Shown here one piece after another: positions 1-6,288 of a stretch of DNA of 37,307 bases. Location: assembly GCF_000633935.1 (NCBI RefSeq), contig NZ_KK214995.1:1-37307 (forward strand), given 5' to 3'. The DNA comes from Ectothiorhodospira haloalkaliphila ATCC 51935. GTDB taxonomy: Bacteria > Pseudomonadota > Gammaproteobacteria > Ectothiorhodospirales > Ectothiorhodospiraceae. The position numbers and the translations under genes were made by a program. Under the pieces are notes generated by a model. It was not told the origin of the DNA. It saw only the letters and a list, made by a program, of their open reading frames with translations, and ran no database searches. The first letter of the stretch is position 1, and each line of letters starts with the position of its first letter.

Positions 1-1127
1 GCGAGGGTGGCTGGCAATGCGGTTGCCCGGTAAAACACTCGATGGTGTTGTGGGTGATCCGGACCTCGACCTCCTTCTTGATCAGGGCGTAAGGCACCGA
101 GTAGTAGTGCCCCCGATGGCCACGTGGTAGTCGATATGTACCCGGGCCTTCTTCCATTCGGCATAGACATAACGCTCTGCCGGCAGAGGCTGCAGGCCGG
201 CTTGTCCAACTGCTCGAAGTGTTCGCGCCGACAACCGGGCAACTTCCGGAACGGGCGGTTGTTGAGCTTCTCCAGCAGTTCACGGATGCTGGATTTGAGT
301 TGCCCAAGAGAGAAGTGCTGACGGTGGCGCAGTGCCGCCAGTATCCACCGCTCAACGATCAGCACGCCACCCTCCACCCTTGGCCTTGTCCCGGGTTTTC
401 GGGATCGTGCGGGGACAACGGCCACACCGTAATGGGCGGCCATGTCCTGATAGGTCGGGTGGAGATCCGGATCGTAACGATGCGCCTTGGTGACGCCCGA
501 TTTCAGGTTGTCCGGCACCACCAGCTCTGGCACACCTCCGAAGAACTCGAAGGCCCGGATGTGGGATCCAATCCAGTCGGGCAGTGTCTGGCTCCAGGTC
601 GGCTCTGCATAGCTGTAATTGGACGCCCCAAGTACTGCCACGAAGATCTGAGCCTCGCGGATCTCCCCGGTATTGCGATCAATGACTGGCACAGTCTGGC
701 CGGCATAGTCCACAAACAGCTTCTCTCCAGCCCGGTGGTCCTGACGCATCACCATGTCCAGCTTGCCCTGCCAGGCCCGATAGTTCTCGCAAAACCAGCT
801 GTACTGATACCCCTCTGGGTGGGCTTCCCGGTACTCCTGCCAGATCAGGAAAAGGGTGACGTGCTTGCCCCTCAACTCCTCTTTGACCCGATGCCAGTCC
901 GGTACGACCCGGGCATGGGCTGGCAGGTCTGGAGGGGGCGGAAATAACAACTGCTCCAGGCGACTTTCGCCCAGGTCCTCTGGCAATGGCCAACTCAAAC
1001 CCGCCTCGGCAAAACGCCGAAGATACTCCCTCACGGTGGGACGACTGATACCGCAGGCCAATGCAACCTGGCGGTTGCTCAGCCCTCGCTCCCATTTGAG
1101 GCGTAGGACTTCTTTGATCTTCCGCAT
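1..1127 (-). pseudogene. istA: IS21 transposase IstA, frameshifted, 3' end outside window
   Basis: Starting at the ATG at 1127 the frame stays open to the window edge. The N-terminal part is a clear IstA: a helix-turn-helix at residues about 15-38 (SNRQVALACGISRPTVREY), then a DDE integrase core with D140 (LFVDYAG), D206 (VVPDNLKSG) and E252 (VEGGVLIVERW). From memory of the family, residues about 243-250 should read RKPRDKAK but read RKPGTRPR, which needs two compensating one-base indels. After residue about 290 (EQLDKPA) the frame leaves the family sequence; the expected C-terminus (AERYVYAEW, KARVHIDYHVAIGG, HYYSVPYAL) lies in other frames. Every shift falls in a short homopolymer run. It is either a decaying copy or carries sequencing errors, so activity is doubtful. 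Confidence 0.85.
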
Positions 1128-1228
1128 GGATAACCTCTTCGCTGGCATCTGACCTTCCCCGGATGGAAAGGACCAGCCTACCGGTAAGTTATCCCGCGTC
1201 TGGACACTTCGATGAGTCGACTCAGCGC

Positions 1229-1333
1229 CTCTGCCTGGGTGGCAGCCTTGCCGTGGAATCAGTGGCAGCTTTCCCCTGGAATGGGTGGCAGGCTTGCCGT
1301 GGAATCAGTGGCAACCTTGCTCCGGAATACGCA
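1229..1333. repeat. 23-bp tandem repeats at the IS21 end
   Basis: Consecutive units of 23 bp can be laid out at 1229-1251, 1252-1274, 1275-1297 and 1298-1320, with a partial unit at 1321-1333. They share the pattern TGGAATnnGTGGCAnnnTTnC. The second and fourth units differ at only a few positions. IS21-family ends normally carry such reiterated sites for IstA binding. The block sits directly upstream of the istA start, so it may also contain the transposase promoter. Confidence 0.75.
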
Positions 1334-1439
1334 GGGTGGCCGAGGTGACGGTGACTTCCTCCAGCACCACGGCGGGTACATCGGCCAAAGCCAGGCCCGG
1401 CAGTGTGGAGAGCAGGGCGAGCATGGGTACTGGGCGCAT
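1334..1439 (-). pseudogene. TonB-dependent receptor, 5' fragment cut by IS21
   Basis: An ATG at 1439 preceded by AAGGAG with good spacing opens a frame encoding a signal peptide (MRPVPMLALLSTLPGLALA) followed by DVPAVVLEEVTVTSAT. The string LEEVTVTSAT is typical of the TonB box and plug start of outer-membrane TonB-dependent receptors. The frame is broken at 1333, where the IS21 end begins, so only about 35 codons remain. The rest of the receptor is not visible next to it; it may lie beyond the left edge on the far side of the element. The substrate is unknown, but the Zur-like site upstream suggests zinc. Confidence 0.7.
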
Positions 1440-1495
1440 GGGAAAATCTCCTTGCCTCGTGACGTGTAGGGTGATGATCTCTCGATTAAAGATAA

Positions 1496-1508
1496 GTTAT
1501 ATCATAAC
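1496..1508. promoter_or_regulatory. Zur-like operator upstream of the truncated TonB receptor
   Basis: GTTATATCATAAC is a near-perfect 13-bp palindrome differing by one base from the GTTATA-N-TATAAC core of gammaproteobacterial Zur boxes. It lies within the longer dyad AAGTTATATCATAACTT, about 60 bases upstream of the receptor start. The surrounding sequence is strongly AT-rich compared with the window, as expected for a promoter. The Zur assignment is inference from the consensus; another metalloregulator with a similar dyad is possible. Confidence 0.5.
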
Positions 1509-1596
1509 TTTATGGAGGTGAGAATATTCGGAAATACTAATCTGCATTCAGCGCTGACGGCGTAAAGCTCTTCCGCATGAGCGGATGGGAGGCGTG

Positions 1597-1614
1597 CCCC
1601 GCCCGAGGGCGGGG
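1597..1614 (-). terminator. GC-rich hairpin downstream of the first HmuS-like gene
   Basis: CCCCGCCC and GGGCGGGG form a perfect 8-bp stem with a 2-base loop, just past the stop of the minus-strand HmuS-like gene ending at 1633. There is no clear T-run on the minus strand, so it is a candidate terminator or 3'-stabilising hairpin only. Confidence 0.4.
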
Positions 1615-1632
1615 TTCAGGCAGAGGCGGGAT

Positions 1633-2691
1633 CTACCAGGCGGTGATGGCCGGCTGCATGGTCCGGAGGAGGCTGGGCCAGTCGTTCCAGGGGTGGGCTG
1701 AGGTGGCCTGATCATCGATGCTCATCAGCAGTCTGCCATGACGGTCGTGACACTCGATGGCCAGGGTAAAACCCCGGTAGCCGGGTTTGCGAACGACCCA
1801 TACGGTTTCCACCGATTGCAGTTCCAGCCGTGCCCGGGCCGGCCCCTGCTCCATCTCCAGGACATTGGCGCGGACGTTGGCCTCGATGTGGTCGCTGGCG
1901 TGGCGTTGGGTGACGGCCCCGTTGGATACCGATACGCGCAGCGGTAGGTGTGTCTGTTCGTTGAGCGACTCGGCCAGCAGATGCAGGGCGTTCACGCCGG
2001 TACGCAGGGCGAACTCACGGCCCAGGGTTTCCAGCATTTGCGTTCGCGATAATTCGGGCAGGCCTGGTATGCACTCTGCGGGAAAGTCCGTGGGCAGTTG
2101 CCACCAGATCCGCAGGGATTCCCGATCCAGCCGGTCCAGTGGGTGGCTTTTGGGGTCTGCATGCCAATGGGGTGGGGTGGGGACATGGGTCTTCTGGCGT
2201 CCCTGATGAGGATCCATGAAGGGCTGGATCAGGGTGGGGTCGAGCCCCCGCGGCGATGCCGCCTGGAAGGTGAATATCCGCTCACCGAATTCGTTGAAGA
2301 AGCGCATGGATTGGGGGACCGATTGCCCGGAGGTTTCCCCGTCCATCACGAAGCCGCTGCGCCAGTGATCGAGATTGAGCGCCAGGGATTGGCGATAGCC
2401 GCGCAGGAACAGTGTATTTTCCCTGGTGCTGGCCTGATCCGCATTCAGCGGCTGATCCAGCTCAACGCCAGGCGCCGATGTGGTGCAGCGAAGCCAGGGA
2501 TGCTTGCGCAGGTGATGGACAAGATTAAGCCAGTCCTGGCGCAGCCGATGCACCCTTCGGCCGCAGGCCAGCTCGAGTTGCTGGGATTCGGTCAGGCCCA
2601 TATGGCGGCTGTCCAGGTAGGGGCGGGCCTGGGGCGAATGGAAGGTGGAAAGCCGGGCGTGGCGCTGGGGCAGAAACTCTGCTGCGTGCAT
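1633..2691 (-). CDS. HmuS-like heme utilisation protein, divergent (352 aa)
   Basis: The start at 2691 has GGAGG five bases upstream. The protein has the two-repeat size of HmuS/HemS hemin-degrading factors (about 350 aa). The first half carries MRFFNEFGERIFTFQ with GLDPTLIQPFMDPH, matching the family pattern of an FFD-G-V-KIY strand followed by a helix. The second half carries ETVWVVRKPGYRGFTLAIE and HGRLLMSID, matching the C-terminal AEVWVVRKPT...LEAFD...L motif. It is much more divergent than the paralogue at 3485: the first-repeat TRNEHxVH region is not recognisable. Family members bind heme in the cytoplasm and some degrade it. A Fur-like box lies upstream and the IsdG-like gene lies 124 bases before it on the same strand. 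Heme binding is likely but unproven. Confidence 0.7.
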   Translation of the reverse strand: MHAAEFLPQRHARLSTFHSPQARPYLDSRHMGLTESQQLELACGRRVHRLRQDWLNLVHHLRKHPWLRCTTSAPGVELDQPLNADQASTRENTLFLRGYRQSLALNLDHWRSGFVMDGETSGQSVPQSMRFFNEFGERIFTFQAASPRGLDPTLIQPFMDPHQGRQKTHVPTPPHWHADPKSHPLDRLDRESLRIWWQLPTDFPAECIPGLPELSRTQMLETLGREFALRTGVNALHLLAESLNEQTHLPLRVSVSNGAVTQRHASDHIEANVRANVLEMEQGPARARLELQSVETVWVVRKPGYRGFTLAIECHDRHGRLLMSIDDQATSAHPWNDWPSLLRTMQPAITAW

Positions 2692-2718
2692 GGGAACCTC
2701 CGAAGGGTGAATATGCGT

Positions 2719-2740
2719 ATTTAATAATAATCATTTGCAT
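2719..2740. promoter_or_regulatory. Fur-like box upstream of the first HmuS-like gene
   Basis: The AT-rich stretch here contains ATAATCATT at 2726-2734, identical to the centre of the Fur consensus, with partial matches on both flanks (about 14 of 19 by eye). It lies about 30-50 bases upstream of the gene starting at 2691. Repression by Fur under iron sufficiency is the expected role; this is inference. Confidence 0.5.
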
Positions 2741-2815
2741 TAAAAAGGCATAGTCCCATCGTGGTGTTTCCGACGAACGGATGCATCGGTTCAAAGGGAA
2801 AGGCCGTCCCGGTGA

Positions 2816-3136
2816 TCAGGTGTCCGCGGCCATGGACTGGAGTACCTCAAAGCATTCCAGATGGGGCCCGGTGAGGTAGATATGGGAACGACTGCCGGCC
2901 GACCGATGGGCCTCGCGAAACGCATCAGACTGGGTCCAGGCCTCGAAATCCCCCAGGCTGGTCCAGAGGGTGTGGGTGGAATACAAGGTGTGGTCGTCGA
3001 ATGATGCGCCCCGCAACACCTTGAACTCGATGAACCCGGGAACCCCTTTCAAACGGCTCTCGCGTCCCTCCCAGATCTCTTCGAATTCTGTTTCGTGACC
3101 GTGGCGTACCTTGAAGCGGTTCATGGCAATCATCAT
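2816..3136 (-). CDS. IsdG/HmoA-like heme monooxygenase (ABM domain, 106 aa)
   Basis: A small ferredoxin-like alpha+beta barrel protein of the antibiotic biosynthesis monooxygenase (ABM) superfamily. It begins MNRFKVRHGHETEFEEIW and continues with VPGFIEFKVLRG, DDHTLYSTHTLW and FEAWTQSDAFREAHR, the pattern of the IsdG/HmoA branch that opens the heme ring to release iron. His of EAHR is a candidate heme ligand. The start at 3136 follows GGGAG; an internal ATG at 3124 (MNRF) is a possible alternative. It is followed on the same strand by the HmuS-like gene and faces a second one across the intergenic region, which strongly supports a role in heme-iron use. Other ABM proteins act on small aromatics, so the heme substrate is not certain. 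Confidence 0.75.
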   Translation of the reverse strand: MMIAMNRFKVRHGHETEFEEIWEGRESRLKGVPGFIEFKVLRGASFDDHTLYSTHTLWTSLGDFEAWTQSDAFREAHRSAGSRSHIYLTGPHLECFEVLQSMAADT

Positions 3137-3484
3137 GGCGGTGTCTCCCGAAAGGATGGCTGGGGATGGCCGGCGTTGGCTTGCCGGCAGTGCTTCTTAT
3201 CAAGAATAGTACTCATTACGATTCTCGCCAAGGGGTCTGTTTTCTTTTCGGCGACCCGCATCCATTTTTTTCAAGGGGGTATGAGTACAAGAGGCTTTCT
3301 GGTGATCGGTTGTCGGGTTGCAAATGAGAATGTAATGCATTAACGTTATTTCCTGTCGGGTCCGATCCGTGGATCCGCCATCCTCCACTCAGCCCGCCGT
3401 CGACGTCATCGATCAGCCAGCCAGAGTGCGTCACATCTGCTTCCAATGTGCCGGTCGTCATCCATCGACCGTCAGGAGGTTCTC
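3137..3484. promoter_or_regulatory. Divergent intergenic region with Fur-like sites
   Basis: This 348-base region separates the minus-strand IsdG-like gene from the plus-strand HmuS-like gene. The best Fur-like site is at 3320-3338, with AATGAGAAT at 3323-3331 followed by a partial right half. A weaker AT-rich candidate lies near 3200-3220 (AGTACTCATTACGATTC), close to the IsdG-like start. The stretch 3345-3470 is GC-rich leader for the plus-strand gene, which has a strong AGGAGG. No ORF or RNA gene is supported here. Confidence 0.45.
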
Positions 3485-4558
3485 ATGCGTGTACTCTCTT
3501 CATCGTCCGCCGAGCCCGCACCGATGGCTCGGACTCAAGCCGACCCGGAGCCTGCTGCCCGAGCCGAGCGCAGGACCCGTCATGACCTGGCCAGTCGCAC
3601 CGGCCTGTCGGATGCCCGCCTGCTCATGCGAGAACTGGGTGATGGCCTGGTGCGCCTCAGGCCGAACTGGGATGAACTACTCCCGGCCCTGGAATCCCTG
3701 GGCACTGTGCGGGCCGTGACCCGTAACGCCCATGTCATCCATCAGAGCGTGGGCAGCCTTGGCCATGCGCACGTCCGCGAAGACATGGGTTGGCTGGTCG
3801 GCAGTGGCATGGACCTGCGACTGATGCTCGGCCACTGGCATCACGCCCTGGCCGTGGTTGCGCGGGATAACCCGATGGCGGAACGCGGGGTGTATTTCTT
3901 TGATGCCGACGGCAGTCAGGTTCATGGCGTGGAGCTCACTTCCGAATCCAGTCAGGGGGCTTTCGCGGCCCTGGTGACGCGTTTTCGCGGGCCGCGGCTG
4001 ACGCCGGAATTCCTGTCGTGTGCGCCTGTCGTGCAGTCGCCCGCCCGACGCATTCCCCTGGTGGATATCGTGGATCTCAGGGTTCGCTGGGATGCCATGG
4101 GTGAACCGGGTGACTTTTCGGACCTGCTGGCGCATTTCGGCATGACGCGGCTCAACGCCCTGCGGTTGGCGGGTCCGGGCCGAGCCTTCTCCGTGGGGGT
4201 GGAGTCCGGATGCACCCTGCTGGAATACATCCGGGATGAGGCCTTGTCGGTGGAAGTGCATGTGGCCAATGTCGGTGCCGTGCAGATCCATCACGGCTAT
4301 GTGGGGAGTTTCCGCGAGGCCGACGATTGGTGGCGGATCAGGAATCCCCGGTTCAGTCTGGATCTGCGCCGTGCCGGGCTCGCCGAGGTGTGGGTGGTCC
4401 GTCGCCCAACGCATCGTGGCCCGGTGCATTCCCTGGAGTGGTATGGTTTCGATGGCAGCCTGTTGATGCAGATCTTTGGCCATCGGTCCACGGGGGGTGT
4501 CGAGGATGCACGATGGCGGCATCTGCTGGGCTCTTTGGAAGGCGATCGAACCGACTGA
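3485..4558 (+). CDS. HmuS-like hemin-degrading factor (357 aa)
   Basis: The start at 3485 is chosen because AGGAGG lies just upstream; a longer in-frame extension to 3446 lacks this. The protein follows HmuS/HemS closely: an N-terminal helix-turn-helix-like stretch (LGDGLVRLRPNWDELLPAL), ALESLGTVRAVTRNAHVIHQ, DLRLMLGHWHHALAV, VYFFDADGSQVHGVEL and, in the second repeat, VEVHVANVGAVQIHHGYV, DLRRAGLAEVWVVRRPT and SLEWYGFDGSLLMQIFGHR. The first-repeat HWHHA segment is in the usual position of heme-contacting histidines. HmuS proteins bind cytoplasmic heme and support iron release. It is divergent from the IsdG-like gene and lies 241 bases upstream of the ferrosome-like operon on the same strand. 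No heme importer genes are found beside it. Confidence 0.85.
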   Translation: MRVLSSSSAEPAPMARTQADPEPAARAERRTRHDLASRTGLSDARLLMRELGDGLVRLRPNWDELLPALESLGTVRAVTRNAHVIHQSVGSLGHAHVREDMGWLVGSGMDLRLMLGHWHHALAVVARDNPMAERGVYFFDADGSQVHGVELTSESSQGAFAALVTRFRGPRLTPEFLSCAPVVQSPARRIPLVDIVDLRVRWDAMGEPGDFSDLLAHFGMTRLNALRLAGPGRAFSVGVESGCTLLEYIRDEALSVEVHVANVGAVQIHHGYVGSFREADDWWRIRNPRFSLDLRRAGLAEVWVVRRPTHRGPVHSLEWYGFDGSLLMQIFGHRSTGGVEDARWRHLLGSLEGDRTD

Positions 4559-4799
4559 GAACCCGGGGCTTGCGCGAACTGATGAAGCACCCGGCTTGGC
4601 GTTCAAGGCACGCCATGTCATGATGACGGAGTACGGATCCTGAGCGATCTACCCGAATCAACCGTACGTCACTCCAGCCAGCCGCCGCCAGCCAAGTGAC
4701 GCCATCCCGGAGTAATGGGTGCGTGACCTTGATGCCTGAAAGTTCTCCTCTGCGCGCAAGCGCTCCTGAGTGGCCACCGTGCCTGTTGGCAGGTGCGCC

Positions 4800-5141
4800 A
4801 TGATTCAGCTTGATGACGTGCGTGCCGTGCTCGACGATGTGCGGATCGCCCATCACGTGCGTGGGCGCGTGCGACTGAAACTTGTCCGCGACCCTCAGCT
4901 CCAGAAGTCCCCTTCCGGGGCCTTGATCGAAACACTTCAGGTTCTGTTGGCATCATTGCCCGGGGTGCGCGATGTGCGTATCAACCTGCTGGCCCGTTCC
5001 TGCGTGGTGGACTATGACCCGGAGACGATTCCGCCCGAGGCCTGGGCGGATTTTCTGGCCGGTGAGCGCACGCCGTCGGCAGACCGGCTGGAAAAGGTGC
5101 TGGAGCAGGCCTGCCGGGAAGTCAGCGATGCCCTGTCCTGA
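4800..5141 (+). CDS. HMA-like protein without CxxC, first gene of ferrosome-like operon (113 aa)
   Basis: A ferredoxin-like heavy-metal-associated (HMA-2-like) fold is suggested by the beta-alpha-beta pattern: HHVRGRVRLKL, then a helix ending LASLPGVRDVRINLLARSCVVDYDP. The metal-binding CxxC of classical HMA domains is absent; in its place stands HHVRGRVR. The same H-x-x-RGRVR signature opens the P-type ATPase at 6288 in this operon, which argues that the two proteins share an ancestry or a partner. The start at 4800 has AGGTG upstream; the frame could extend to 4770 but without a ribosome site. Its likely role is an accessory factor in iron loading of the compartment; this is inference. Confidence 0.7.
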   Translation: MIQLDDVRAVLDDVRIAHHVRGRVRLKLVRDPQLQKSPSGALIETLQVLLASLPGVRDVRINLLARSCVVDYDPETIPPEAWADFLAGERTPSADRLEKVLEQACREVSDALS

Positions 5142-5235
5142 CACGACGACAGATCACCGCATCCCGAGGAATCCCCGGGCCTGGGGATTGTCTCACATTA
5201 AATAAGGTGTCGCGGAATTGAGGAGGAAAAGCACC

Positions 5236-5496
5236 ATGATACCGTTACTTCCCTTTGCCGCCGGGGTGATTACCGGCGCGGTCGCGGTGCGACTGTTGAA
5301 GACGGATCGCACCCGCAAGACGCTCCACCAGGCCGGGGACCGTCTGCGGGATGCCACCGTATCCAGCCTGGAGGGCATCGAGAATACTTCTGCCCGTGCG
5401 CGTCGACGGCTCGCGAGAGCCGAGGCCGCCAAGGCGGCCGATGGCGATTCCGTGATCGATGCCGATGCTGAAAAGCCTGACGGGCCCGCCTCTTGA
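5236..5496 (+). CDS. Small single-pass membrane protein of the ferrosome-like operon (86 aa)
   Basis: The start at 5236 follows GAGGAGGAAA with ideal spacing; an upstream TTG at 5218 overlaps that site and is rejected. Residues about 3-21 (PLLPFAAGVITGAVAVRLL) form one hydrophobic segment with GxxxG-type spacing. The rest is a basic, alanine/arginine-rich helix (ARARRRLARAEAAKAAD) and an acidic tail. This resembles YtxH-like or small accessory membrane proteins. I recognise no enzyme motif. Its stop overlaps the TTG start of the next gene, indicating translational coupling. Confidence 0.75.
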   Translation: MIPLLPFAAGVITGAVAVRLLKTDRTRKTLHQAGDRLRDATVSSLEGIENTSARARRRLARAEAAKAADGDSVIDADAEKPDGPAS

Positions 5497-5879
5497 AGCC
5501 GGGTGATCGACGCTTGAGGCGCCTGCCGCCGCCCATGCCAGGCCCCTTGCCACCCCCCCGCGACGGTAATCCTTTCGTTCGTGGCCTGGTGGTGGGGGGG
5601 TGCCTGGCCGCCTTTCGCGGCGTGGGGCGCCGGGGAGCACCCCGCCCGACGAAACACATCCTTCGCCACGCCCTTCAGGAGGGCACCGCGCTGGCCGCCG
5701 GTACGCGGGCAGCCGTGGCGGTGGGCCAACGGGATTATACCGGTGCCCTGACGGCTGCCGCCGCAGGCGCAGCCGGTGTATTGATCATTGAACGCCTCCT
5801 GGGCGACTCGCCCGAGGCCAGACGGGAGTCAGTGAATGGGAAAGAAACGCAAGAAAAAGGAAGCAAGACGTCGGCGTGA
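5493..5879 (+). CDS. Glycine/alanine-rich membrane protein of the ferrosome-like operon (128 aa)
   Basis: The most likely start is TTG at 5493, overlapping the stop of the previous gene; an internal ATG at 5535 is an alternative, but no clear ribosome site favours either. A proline-rich head (PPPMPGPLPPP) is followed by two hydrophobic glycine/alanine-rich segments, FVRGLVVGGCLAAFRGV and ALTAAAAGAAGVLIIERLL, with small-residue packing motifs suited to tight helix association or membrane curvature. It ends with a charged tail that overlaps the next gene by 44 bases. No family is recognised. Position suggests a structural role in the compartment membrane. Confidence 0.65.
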   Translation: MKPGDRRLRRLPPPMPGPLPPPRDGNPFVRGLVVGGCLAAFRGVGRRGAPRPTKHILRHALQEGTALAAGTRAAVAVGQRDYTGALTAAAAGAAGVLIIERLLGDSPEARRESVNGKETQEKGSKTSA

Positions 5880-6288
5880 AGCCATGTACGAGGGCTATGG
5901 ATGGGGGCCGCGAGATCCGGCCTATCAGGGCTACGGCCCGGGCTATGGGCCCTACGGCGAGGGTCCCTGGGGATATGATGCCTACAACGATCCGCGAGGT
6001 GCCCAGGGGCGCTACGGGTATGGTTATGGTGAGGGTGCCCGCGACGGCGAGGGCCTGTTCGATGGCTTGAAGGGCATGCTGCGCGGTCGCCATAGTGAGC
6101 AGTTCCTGCTGGGCCTGGCCATCGGCGCCGGCGCCGCCTGGGTGCTCAGCGACGAGGAGACCCGTCGCAAGCTGATGAAGGCCGGCGTTGATCTCTATTC
6201 CGGTGTGGCCGGCGGCGTGGAGGAACTCAAGGAACAGATGGCCGATATCAAGGCGGAACTGGACGCCGAACGTCACGGGGATCAGTGA
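5836..6288 (+). CDS. Gly/Tyr-rich protein with YtxH-like C-terminus (150 aa)
   Basis: GGGAG lies upstream of the ATG at 5836. The protein has three parts. A strongly basic head (MGKKRKKKEARRRRE) comes first. Residues about 18-65 are a low-complexity Gly/Tyr/Pro region with repeated GYG, GYGP and YGYG units. A hydrophobic segment at about 90-104 (FLLGLAIGAGAAWVLS) is followed by a long amphipathic helix (DEETRRKLMKAGVDLYSGV...EELKEQMADIKAELDAE) like YtxH-type proteins. Such a layout suits a membrane-anchored scaffold with a sticky or mineral-interacting tail. The stop overlaps the start of the ATPase gene (TGATG). Function is inferred from context only. Confidence 0.75.
   Translation: MGKKRKKKEARRRREAMYEGYGWGPRDPAYQGYGPGYGPYGEGPWGYDAYNDPRGAQGRYGYGYGEGARDGEGLFDGLKGMLRGRHSEQFLLGLAIGAGAAWVLSDEETRRKLMKAGVDLYSGVAGGVEELKEQMADIKAELDAERHGDQ

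Larger units (their letters stand above)
1..1333 (-). mobile_element. IS21-family insertion sequence, left part only
   Basis: The element runs off the left edge of the window. It contains an istA-type transposase gene on the minus strand and, upstream of it, a block of about 23-bp tandem repeats as is usual for IS21-family ends, where they serve as transposase binding sites. The outer end is placed at 1333 because the minus strand there begins TGCGTATTCCGG, with the terminal TG dinucleotide of the family, and because the sequence beyond it resumes as a coding region for an unrelated TonB receptor. The accessory ATPase gene istB would lie to the left, outside the window. The other end and any target duplication cannot be seen. 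Confidence 0.85.

Noticed and set aside
1229-1333. Tandem repeats as a possible CRISPR array
   Set aside because: Units are contiguous 23-mers without spacers and sit at an IS21 end, where such repeats are expected.
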